DNA from: a virus
Strand: one strand, 5' to 3'
Length of the DNA: 64,000 nt
Virus record (IMG/VR): IMGVR_UViG_3300036886_000243
Location: 1 to 64,000 of that record
This document shows, piece by piece, positions 1 to 12,250 of this stretch. The position numbers and the translations under genes are program-made. The notes below the pieces were generated by a model. It worked only from the letters and a program-made list of their open reading frames with translations, was not told the origin of the DNA and did not search any database. Position 1 is the first letter of the stretch. Every line of letters begins with the position of its first letter.

Positions 1-1
1 T

Positions 2-3000
2 GATGCATCCTTTGATTTGTATGGAAGCTATGGTTTCAAAGTTGGTTATTTCTCTAGCGCAGATTTATGTTATGGCACTAAAACCTTCACTTCACAAACT
101 GAAGTCTTTATGAGGGCTTATCTATATATTAGTCCTAATTATAAAGTAGCTGCTGCTGGAAACAGTATCAAAGTTTTAAGCTTCTTATCAACTGGTGGTG
201 GCCAGGAATTAGTTTCTTTATATTTGACTGCTAATGGTGCTACTAACATCATTAATAATTGGACCACATTTATAGATACAGTCGGCACACAAAACTTTGC
301 TACTAATTTCACAACAGGTAATTTTCACAAAATAGAATTACACTTTAGAGCTGGCACTGGTGCTGATGGTGGTGGCCAAATATGGGTAGACGATACGCTC
401 TTGGCTAGTAACTTAACTTTAAACTTAAGCGCATTAGCTTGTAACACTCTATTAGTTGGACCTAGTACTGCTGGTATAAATTCTATACAAGGTTCTTTCT
501 TGTACTTTGATGACATAAAAGTTGATAACTTCCCAGCAATTACTCCAGCAAGAATTCCCGACTATCATGATCTATATACCAAAGTATTTATCAACTCACC
601 AGAGACTAGAGGATATCAAGATTTCGGTTTAAATAAAGCTGATCCTAATATACAATTAACTATAACTGGTACATATGGTTTTTATATAACAGTAAATGGT
701 TATAGCTCTCCTGTCCTTGTCACCATTAACATAGTCGCTACCGATACTCTTAATACAATTGCATCAAAAATTAACCAGCAATTTGCTACACTAGCTTATA
801 ACGGAAGACCGTTTATATTTGCCTACGCTAGAGTTTTCTTAAGCCCTATAACAACTGGTTGGGACTTAAGGATATATAGTCAATCTAGTGGAGATTATTC
901 TACTATACTATTATGCGTATACGGCATTTGAAACTTAAACTTAGTTTTAGGTGGAACTGGATATTTAACAGCAGTTCCAGGCGTTAGCGATTGGAATATA
1001 ATAAATGATATCACATTAACTGATCATCAATTTATAGTAGCAAACGGTGTTACAACTCAGCCGCCTCCAGGATTAGATGTTGGTACGGTAGCCTATGAAT
1101 TGTATTATGCTATGTTAGCAGCTGGCACTAATTTCCCAGCAACAGCCCCACAAAACAACTTCACTATAGGGTTAAATAACTCTATAGGTTTTGATCACAG
1201 CAATCAACTCTATGTATACTCTAATTTAGCGACACAAGGCTTTCAAGCGTTGAATATGAGCGTACCTGATCCTGCTCTAAATTCTCTGCTAGCGCCATTA
1301 ACTACATATTATTTCAAATTAGTTGTAGACGGTGGACCTCTTACTGAGTATGCTATAATAACGACTACTGATACATCTTATCAGGGCGTAGTGAATTCAA
1401 TAAATAATGTACTGACTGGAATAGTCACTGTAAGCTTTAGTATAACAAACGACATCATATTCACATCTGATTCCTATGGACCTTTCTCGAGCGTATCTAC
1501 AGCTGACGGCACTACAGGTACTAGTTTATTTGGTTTTGCTTATCCTGCTGCTGGTTTTACACCTTCAGCCCTACATCTACCACCAGTCTTTGGAACTGGT
1601 ACTATAATTTCAATTAGGCCGTGTCCAATAAAAACGTTTGCAATAATAAAAGATTCAATTAAAGAAAGAGCCACATATAGTTATAATGATACTATAGTTT
1701 ATGTTACGCCCACAGCGCAATCTAGTAAAAGAGATTTTATAGATACCTATACAGCATTTTTAACTAGTACTAGTGCAAATAGATGGTCAACACAAAATAG
1801 TAGAACTATCGCCTTAGATTTAAGCGCTCATCCGAATTGGTTTGCTGGGTCGACAATAACTAAGTTATGTCCGCTTACTATTGGTCTTAATAACTACCTG
1901 TTAGTTGGTAACTCTAAAGGTCAAGTATTTTACTTTTTAGCTAATGTTACTTTGTATAACGAAGATATGATCATATCTTCTTCGACACCACCAGACCCTG
2001 CAACTTTTGTATACTTCACTAGCGCAAATTTAAGACAAGCTGGATTACCAACGCAAGGTGACCCTGAATTTATAAGCAACTTCTTTACTTATGTAGATTC
2101 TGTAAATAATAAGACTTATTTATTTATTTTAACTCAGAGCTACATATATTGGTCAGATATAACTGCTGGTCTAACGCCCAGTCAGTCTTTTAACATAGTA
2201 AATACTAGTAGTTCGTTAATAGTACCGAACGTAACTGACGTCGTATTCAAGGAAATAAGATCAGCAATAAGTTGGACTGCTACTGTTAATCCAACTACCC
2301 CATCAACAAATAATTATGTAATTTTTGTTGGTAAGTCTAACATAAGCACATGGAATCGCGCCCCTATTGTCTATGGACTGTATAATTATAATGGAGCGCA
2401 TCCTGAACAATCATTTATTTGGAATTCAGAAAGTGTATATGAGAAATCACAAATAGACGATATAAGATCTATATCTAAATTTAACAACTGGCAAGATCCA
2501 CAACAAACATATCAATTATTTATAACTAACAACGTTAACGGTCCAGAACTCTGGACTGGTAATTCTCAAAACGGTACGTTTGAGGTTGGTGGTGTAGGTG
2601 GCGACAACAGATTTGTAAGGTTTAGTTGGATAAATGCTAATCATGAAAATGGTACTGATCCTTTTGGAATAAATACTAGTTTGAGCTATTTAAGCTTTGC
2701 GACTGTTTATGATAACAAGTTATTCGTCGGCGGATTACGCTATGACATTAACACTATTGGTGGATTATATAGTTACGGGCTCAACCAGCTTCAAAATTAT
2801 TTTACAGTTGATTCAACTTTATCATCAGCCTTTGTTGATACCTCTGTAAGTAATTCTGCTTTATATGTTGTATTACATGATGGAACTACGGGCAACGCCG
2901 ATCCAGCTATTGCTAAAATAAATCAAGAGACCGATGCTGGTAGAGCTGTAATAGTAAGCGCTATAGATCTTGAAACAGTTTCTGAGTGGCCATCGCAATC

Positions 3001-6000
3001 TGCTTTTCAAGTAGTATTGCTTGGATTCACAGTCGGTGGTATAGTTTATGACGGCACTTACAATGTAGTATTTAATGGAAATTTCTCTGACATAAATGCG
3101 ATTGTGACGGCAATGAATGGTGGTGATGTAGCAGCTGCAGGATTTAAAACAGCTATAAATACAGCTACTAGTACTGTAAGAGATTTGACGCCAGCAATAG
3201 AAGCTGTATTATTGACTGATATAGTATTGTCTGGTTCTGTCTATATAAACAAATTTAAAATTGCAATTCAAAGTAAGACTTCTGATCCAGCCGATCACAG
3301 CGGGTTCACTAGTCCAACACAACCAACTCAATCTAATTGTACTATAACCATTAATAACCCAACCACTGGAACTACTATAGTTGGCGTAGGCCCCAACACT
3401 CTAGAAATATTGGCTGGCACTACAGCACACGCTAATTTACAATTAATAGATTGGAATAACGCGAAACTTAGACAAGTAAAAAGAGTCTCGACTGATTCAT
3501 TCGAATTAAATTTTGGAACGCTAAGCTATATTAACATTACTCCATATATACCCGGCGGATATTCTATACTAACTGGTAGCTTTAGATTGAAGGCAGATCC
3601 AAACGACGAGATTGGTTATTCACAAGGCGACGGCCTAATTCTAACTAGCGGCACTACGCTAACATCGTTATCCCCAATATATAATGGAATTTACACCTTC
3701 AAAGTTGAGTTTGATGCAACAAACATTGCGGGAACTGCCCAGGTTACTAGAATTGTATGCGCAGCTGACTCTAACGGATCTTTGAGTGGAACCTACTTCT
3801 TAATTAACACGCCAACTAAATATTATTATGTTTGGTACAATGTTACTGGTTTAGCCAGCCCATCTATAGACCCACAAATATTTGGATGTTCACCAATAAT
3901 GGTAACAATCCCAAGAGGTACCAGTGCAGCAACTGTAGGTACTACGACTGCTTCTGCCCTAACTACAACCTCAGACTTTATAGCCTCTTCAACTTTAGGC
4001 ATAATCACAGCAACAAACACATCTAATGGTCGCCTAGTACCAGCATCTGATGGAGATACTGGTTTTGGGATTACTACTACAAACATGGGATCTGGTGGAA
4101 ATGTTATCAACCAAATTGTAGTAAATTCGGCCAGTGTCACAACAATAAGTAGTTTAATAATTTCTATAAATTCACAAATATCTGGTGGTGTAGCAACTTT
4201 AAGCCCTATTGGTAATACAACTGACTATTGCGACATAGTAATAACTTCTCTCACTATTGGTAATAATTCTAGTGTAAGAATTTTCGCAGATACTTTGGGC
4301 AACTATCTATTTACTAAATATGGATTGGATATAATACCTAATCAGCCAGTTCAAGGAAGTACGGGTCTTAATACGGCTGGTTATCAGACACTAGGATTTA
4401 CTTGGACTAATTCTGACTATTTCTTAGAATATAGTTATCCCAACAGCCCAGGTACTGGCCAAGTAAGAATCTATATTCCGAATGGTTCTACTAGATTGAA
4501 CACTGGTTCTACTATTTATTTAGATTTTTGGGCTTGGACTACACTAACTAAGATTGCGGCCAAAGTCGGTAACCCGCCACAGAATACTATTCCAGTAGCT
4601 GGTCAGTGGACTTATAAGCTAGAATCTAAAGAAATTGTTTTGGCAGTAGCCCCAAGTACAGTAGCACCACAAGACATGATTTTTGTAGATCTAGAAGTTT
4701 ACAAAGTTTTAGCAGAATTAGATTTAGGTAATACGCCGCCAGTTGATCAGACTGCTATATCTGATACTTTCTATGGTACTCAACCATTCAATCTGACTAA
4801 CGGGGATGTAGCCTTAAACAGACCATTAGCAAGAGTAGAAGCTTTAGATTATGGTATTTTCTTGTTGAGTACTAATACTTCCAACTTAGACAACACTGGT
4901 TCTAATTCACCTATAGTAATAAACTATTCTTTCTTCTTGCCTAGAATAGATCTATTAATGGCTCAAAAAATGCCGGATCAATATGGTAATAGAGTTATAG
5001 AAGTGAAGGGATTATCAGATTCAATAATGCCATGGGCCGAAGTACCACAAACAACTTTAGACTCTACTTCGATGTTATACGGAGCCTTTGTTAGCTCTCA
5101 AGATTATAATAACAATAACATAATAAGTCTGCCATGGTATAGTAACGCTGATGTAGATAAAGACAAAGTTTATTTCACTGGTGAATCTGTACATTATTTT
5201 AGCTCCGATCAAAACTTTATATCAGCTAGTGGTCTTAAGTATATATCTAGAAATATAAACTTAGATAAATTCATTCTTAATAATGATTACGAATTAGTAG
5301 TAGTCACAGATCCAGTCGGAATCAATAGTTTCCGAAATAGAGACGCCAAATATAATAATCTAGATCAGTCTAAATGTATATTCGTTAATAATGATACTGG
5401 TAGTGATGCTTCTGATGGTCAAACTAAAAATTCGCCCGTTAAAACATTACAGAACGCAATAAATCTAGCCACCAACACTAGACCTTACGTCATAATAACA
5501 AGACCAGAGAATTTAAACCAAACTGTTTATACTTCAATTACTATTAATAAGGGTTTTGAGATTTTCATAATAGCTGAATATATTGCTGCTATCCCCCAAA
5601 TAACAATCAGCAGTCCTTGTTATTTACAGGGATTAAACGTTGGAGGCACGGCGGCGCCAGGCTTGGGTATATTAATATTGAATGGCCATGATTTAACAGC
5701 TAAATATTGCAATATTCAAACAATAACTACAGTAGGATATCCATCTGGATCTGCAACGTACAGTAGTATTAATGTAGCTGTTTACAATTCTATTATAGAA
5801 GTAAATGGTGTTGTAGTACTAAATAATCCTATAATTCCATTGAATATAACTGGAGCTACTAATGTATTATTTCAGAATGTATTTATTAGAAGCAGCGCAC
5901 AGATACTTAACTTCAGTCCGGCGACTTATAGTATAACAGCGACTAATACTTTTACATTTAACAACATAACTAACGGTCAAGGTCATGCTGGTACTACTAT

Positions 6001-9000
6001 AACAACTGCTGGTGGAGTATCTCAGAGCATTAATATAACAATTAATAATTCTATATTACCAGCTAACGACGCAGCTGGAATCACAAACTTTGCAACTAAC
6101 GCTGTGGTGACTATTAATAGATCGTTAACTTATAGATTGGTCAATGTTGATTCGGGATCTATTGTAACTGATAAATCTCAAATTGTAAGCGTGGGCGATA
6201 TTGGAATAAATCCTATTACCGGTTCATCAAACTCAATAGCGAGAGGTTTCGCAACTGATTCTTTCGCCATAAACTATATTGATAGACACATAGACGCAGG
6301 AGCTTTCTTAGAAAACAGAATAGAATTAGGAATAGCTAATCAGGCAGCTCCTTCTCTAACCGAATCGTTTATGCACCTACATGAACAAAGATTACAATAC
6401 AGATATAGTATGTTGGGAGATAAGTTTAGCTTCTGGATCCGATTTCAATTGATGACAGACTATACCGTTCCATTTGTATTATTCGATACACGTTATGATG
6501 GCGACTTTAATGTTGATTCAGGATTGTGGAATTTAAACGGTAATGAATTTATACAGATTGTGTATGACAACAACACCTATGCTTTACCATATCTTGATGA
6601 TTCTAAATATTGTTTCAAGGTCGTATTTAGTAATAACTTTGCAACTTACGTAGCAGTCATTGGCCCATATTTTACAGCCTCAGACAATCAGGAATTTGGC
6701 GGACCGAGTGGTCCCAATGGATTCTGGCACGAACTAGGTGTCGTCTATTCTTTAAAGGATATCTATGACAATAAGTATGATTCAATTACAGGCACAGGCG
6801 TTTCTAGCTTAACTCCTCAAACAGTAGGTAGTCCTATTTCTAAGAGTGTAGTAGTTGATAGTAATAGAAAACAAGGTGTCGTTATTACTTTATGGGATAG
6901 TAAAGTAGACAAGATCTACGCACCTTCGTTACCGTTATTTGAAGATCTGAATGGTAATCCAGTTGCTAACAGTAACTGGTACCCCGGCGTATCTATAAGT
7001 AATTTCTTTAATATCGGTGGTGGTTGGTCAGCGGAGTGGGATGGAAGTATATGGTCCACGTGGATACCTTCTAACGGACATCTTTCAATTGATAGATTCT
7101 TAGTTAGTCACGAGGTAATTCCAGCCAATGTATTAGTCAGCATCGGACCAAGAGAAGTTATAATCTTAGATGAAAACGATTGGCGAACGGGTAGATGGGA
7201 TGACAAAGATACAGACATAATAATACATTGTCAAAATCCAAATCCATTCTCAGAAAACGGACTTTATCCAGAACCAGGATATCAAGTTTCATTCCGCCCA
7301 TATGAAGGGTTTGAAGGCAACGCAATAGCTATAGAAGAAGCAAGTCCAAACCTTATACAATATGGTCGCTTCCAGATGGGTCAATGGTTTGATAGAACTG
7401 CTGCAAGTCAATGGGCTACAGGACCTGTAACTGTTTATGAAGAAGTTCAAGCAACTAGTCCTGGTGTAGCTATAGCAGACCTTAGAGGTGGAAATTTAGT
7501 AGTCGATTTCTTGAACACTTCTACATTAGTTATAGCACATTCAACTACAGTATTAATTGGACCTACTTTACCCTTCTCGCCTCCAACAGTTTCAATGGAT
7601 ATTACCGGAAATAGTATAGTAGTGGGCTACATTTATTCTGATAGTTTCTTCTATTTTAATACAGTCAACACTAATACTTATTTATTGGGAACAACAGCGC
7701 CGGGATATCAACTTGCTAATACAGCTGGTGCTACCTATATATCAGTTACAGCTGGTGCTACTAGTTCACAAGCAATATTTACTTACGAACATACTGGTTT
7801 AGGTTACATAGTAATAATAGATGTAACTACTAATACTGTAATCGCTGGCCCAACTGCTTTTAGTATCGCTCCAATAACTTACAGTAACGCTAACACTTCT
7901 GTAGACAAAGATGGTAACCCAACTTACGTTATAGTTTATGTAGATGCAGCCACTAAGTTCTTGAACTATGTAATGTATAACTCAACCCTAACAGCCACTG
8001 TTTACCCAATAGCCACTTTAGTTCAAACAGAAAATCCAACTCATCTAGAATGCAATAGCTTTGGGGCTTTTGGAAATACAGCTATAAAGTGGATTAATAA
8101 TACCGACATGGTGGTTGGTGGAAATTGTGAAAGTATTACAGCTCCATTCTTGTTTGGACAAGTTCCAGCAGCAACTGTAAATGCAACGTGGGCCCAAAAC
8201 GCTTTAGTACCGCATACCGGTGGTTTTTCATTCGAGCTTACATTAACTCCCGCAGCAGCTGACGCCCAAGCTTTTTTGGGACCATCCTCTTCGGTAGACA
8301 TGAGCGGTTTTATTGCAGGGCACACATATAAATTTGCAGCATGGATTTACATTCCAGCCCAAGCTGTAGTAAATATTGCAAACTTCAGTCTCACATTTGG
8401 TTACTACAATGGATCTTGGACGTATGTTCCAGCTACACCCACGGCAATATTCAATGCATGGCAATATATTACTGCCTCAATTACGATACCTGGTGGTGCT
8501 ACGGGTGCTCAAGTCTTTGTTCAAATAACTTCGGCTGAAGCTATTGGTACGCATTGTTATTTTGATGATATTCAAATAATAGATGCAGCAAATCCGACTA
8601 CTCTAAAAACTGCATTGATTAACGACACTGGATTATTAGCAGTTTCACCATTTCCAGTATATGCTAACGCAGACACTGGATTACAAGCGGATGATGTATT
8701 GCTAACATCAAATAACAACATGTTATTTGCTGTAAAAGATTTTACTACACAACACATAAACTTTGCTATATACAATAGTGCACTAGACTTAGTACCCAAT
8801 TCGTCTAATATAAGACCTTACAATATGAGCGACGTTGACGGAAAAATATTATTATCTAATGTGTATAACTCTAACGACTATGTAATTATTACAGACAACA
8901 TTGCTGGTAACGCTAATATCATAACATTAGCTACAGATGTACCTACATTATGGTATAAAGATTTTACAGGAGTATTTCAGACTTTCATTGCGGATGTCGA

Positions 9001-12000
9001 ATCAACTAATAGCTTATTTGGTGAAGCGGCCTTTATCGATTTTGCCCACGAGCCAATGGCTGTAGAATCAGATGTATTTGTAGCTGACGCTGAAACAGGT
9101 AACATATCGCAATGGACGACGAACGTACAATCTGGTGGTAGTATAACTGCTGAAAATGCTATAATAATTCATGGTAATTATAGCTACCAATTTCAATACA
9201 ATGGATCAGGCAATGCAGTATATCTAAGTAAGAATGCTGGCCTTAACCCTGGTGGCAATCCAACGTTGTTTGGTAGATTCTACATTCAGTTGGATAGTTT
9301 TTTCACTTTAACGGGCGTCAACCCACAACTTGTTATAGCTCAATATGGGCCATCAGGTAATCCACTAGTTCTAAGTATAGTCTATAATTCAGTTGACAGA
9401 AAATATAAGTTATCAGGTTCTGCTGGCGCTTTCGGTAGTTTCCTTACTGCCAATAGTGTCATCGATTATAGTACTTCACACTATATTGATATAGAGTGGG
9501 TAAATAATGTTTCAATTGGCGGTTGGTCGGTTTGGGTAGATGGTACATTAGTTGCTAGCGATTTAGCTCAAGACACATCTTCGCTTGGCAATCCTTCAAT
9601 TTTCATAATAGGAAACACAGTTGCTCAAGCTACACCACCAGCTACATTAGCTAAGATCTATTTTGACGACGCCAGATCAGGCTACACTGGACCAATAGGC
9701 GCTTATACAGCAGGATTGGGACAAGGTCAGATATGGCAGCCAGTAACTGTAGTTAACTCAGGACAATATTTCATATCTGGATTTTTTGCAGTTACCTCAG
9801 GCAATTTTATACTTACATTAGAAAGTACTAGCACAGGCGCTGGTGGGGCACTAAGTAGCCCAATTCAATATGAGTTTAGTAATTTAAAAATCGAGGGAGA
9901 TATAGCTAACGCTATACACCTGACTAAAGGAACAGACACGGTAAATAATTTTACTTTGAACCAAGTAAATACTAATAGAATTGCTAGATTTACAATTGGA
10001 TTCACTGTCCCGAATGCCGGCTATATAAACGTTAGACTACAAACTCCCTATATCTCTGGCTCAGAAATAGACACTCTATTTGTGGACAATCTTAAATTAG
10101 AAAATAACGCTCATGCTACGAGTATAATAACTTCGGGCACAGGTAATGCTGTTTATGATATTCACTTGAAAGAGAAGGGTAATGCCTACTTTAGAATAAC
10201 CCCAGAGTTTTTCACTACTACAGCAACTAACCATACTATATTTTCTGGATACACCACTAACAGTTTGAATGTCGTATATACAACGCATGAATTATATTTT
10301 AGCGGAGCAACTAAACAATTTATTTTCTATATTCAAAATCTTGACTTGACAACAGTTCAAGTAGCGTCAGCAATATACGGAGATGCTATATCAATACCAG
10401 CCTTCACAGACTTAAATTCTCCGCATACAATTGTAGTGAACTGGGATTTATTCCACGGCTATTTGGAAATGTATATTGACACTATTTATTATTCTACTAC
10501 ATTCCCAGTTCAATCTAGAATAGCAACATTTAAGGAAGCTGATTTTACAGTTATTGGTAATGTATTTGATCTAAGCCGACATGCTGGTTGTCTATTTGAT
10601 TTAATACGAGTTGGTGAAACTCCACTATCTACAGACGAAGTTCTGGATCTGACTTTAAAGGCGAATCCTTTCGTTCATCCATCTGATACATACATAGGCT
10701 CAGTAGGAGTAACTGGTCTATCTTTCTTTGGATTAACCAGCGGTGATTTATATGATCAAACTATATATTCAAGACAAGTTGGTAACGGTTGGGATCTAGT
10801 TATTGATACTGGTAACAATTTTCTTAACAACTTAGTAGTTCAAGTTAACGGATCTCCGTTAGCAACTTTCACAGCCCAGGGCGTCGTAATAAATGGTAGC
10901 CTAGAGGTTACAAACTTAATAGCACAAACTACGACGACACTATCAACTACTGGAGATAACATAACTCTAAGATTTGGATTTACAGGAATCCCACAACCAT
11001 CTAACAATGGTTATTTCCAAGTAGATAGAGGTAATTTAGCTGACTCTCAAATTATTTGGCTAGAGGCTATAAAGGCTTGGGCGTTTAACGATGGAACTAA
11101 TACCAATATCGCTATTGATGGAACCTCTATAGGAACTTGGAACGCTGCCGCTCCTAATTGGAGCATAGATGTAAACGCAAGTGGCAATTTAACGTTCTTG
11201 AGTGGAACTACCACTAACTCTAACACCACGGCCAGAACTGGTGGCGTAGAAATGTTAAGAGTGAACTCAGCTGAAGTTGCATTTAACAACTCTAATCTCC
11301 AAACTATAAACTTTAGAATGTCTGGCGGTTCCAGAGATCATATGTTCTTCCTAAATACCAATTTAGGAAACTTAACTGTGGGTAGAAGCGCTGGATTGAT
11401 TCCAACTTTTACACCAAGTTACACACCTATAATGGCTGTAGATACTTTATTATCTGTGGTAAACGTCAACTCCAATAACTATGGATCTATAATGTTTGCT
11501 GAAAATGCAGGAACAGTTGGTGGTCATATAGGTTGGGGTAATTTTACAAGCTCGCCAACTTATTGGGAAATTGTAACTAGAACTGGTCAACTTAGAGTTT
11601 GGGGTAGTGACCTTGTAATGGGTAACACCGACGGATCTCGAGGAATAACATCTACAGGCTTAGGCCTAAGCTTTTTCGAGGATCCTATAAATGCTAGATT
11701 GGCATTTACTTCAAACGCACAAACACAAACTACCGGAGTTTCTTTAGCTGGCGTATATTGCTGGGGTAGTTTTACAGCCTACAAGGTATTTAACAATGTT
11801 TGGAACGATTACGCAGAAGCTTTCGATTTTGATAAACAAATAGAAAAAGATCCTGAACCAGGATTTGTTTACGAGCAAACGGAAAAAGGTCTGATCAAGT
11901 CTACTAAGCGAGCTAGTAAAGCTGCAATAGGTATTTACTCAGACACTTATGGACAACTTATGGGATCAGAAGGAAAACTATACGATGCTGAACATTTAGA

Positions 12001-12211
12001 CGGATCCAAGATCCCAATAGGCTTGATGGGAAAAGTTAAAGTATGGATCAAAGAAAAACTTGAAATCGGCGACTCGCTAGTTTCTGCACCTAATGGTTTT
12101 GCCACTAAAGCTAATGAATATGAAAGAACTTTCAGTGACTTAATACTTGGTAAAGTTCTCGAGACCTCTAATGATAATTCTGAAAAAAGAGTTTGGGTCT
12201 TAGTGAAATAA
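2..12211 (+). CDS. Giant beta-rich fibre/adhesin-like virion protein (5' end outside window, one in-frame TGA)
   Basis: The frame is open from the left edge, so the true start lies upstream. There are 4,069 codons before the TAA, interrupted only by a TGA at codon 310. The protein is rich in Asn, Thr, Ser and Gly and poor in Cys. Modules I can discern are a LamG-like lectin fold at about nt 17-540; a right-handed beta-helix entered by FVNNDTGSDASDG at about nt 5380-6320; a propeller-like stretch at about 7490-8110; a CBM4/9-like jelly roll at about 8120-8580; and further LamG-like folds at about 9060-9690 and 10130-10650. The last 420 nt hold a DYAE motif and a compact GDSL/VLE-ending domain resembling the autoproteolytic chaperone (peptidase G2-like) ends of phage fibres. 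It is probably a long tail fibre or capsid appendage that binds surface glycans. The role is inferred from fold and size; the receptor is unknown. Confidence 0.85.
929..931 (+). other. In-frame TGA inside the giant fibre gene
   Basis: Codons before (GTA TAC GGC ATT) and after (AAC TTA AAC TTA) stay in one frame. No further stop occurs until 12211, and the 168 nt after the TGA contain no start with a Shine-Dalgarno. Other genes here end with TGA, so the codon has not been reassigned throughout. It could be a nonsense mutation, a readthrough site or a consensus error. Confidence 0.8.
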
Positions 12212-12250
12212 ACACATAATTTAATTCTATACCAAAATTAGGAAGCTTCT

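Noticed and set aside
2-12211. Reassigned TGA codon (alternative genetic code) to explain the in-frame stop
   Set aside because: TGA ends many other genes here in ATGA overlaps, and only one TGA occurs in a frame of more than 4,000 codons.
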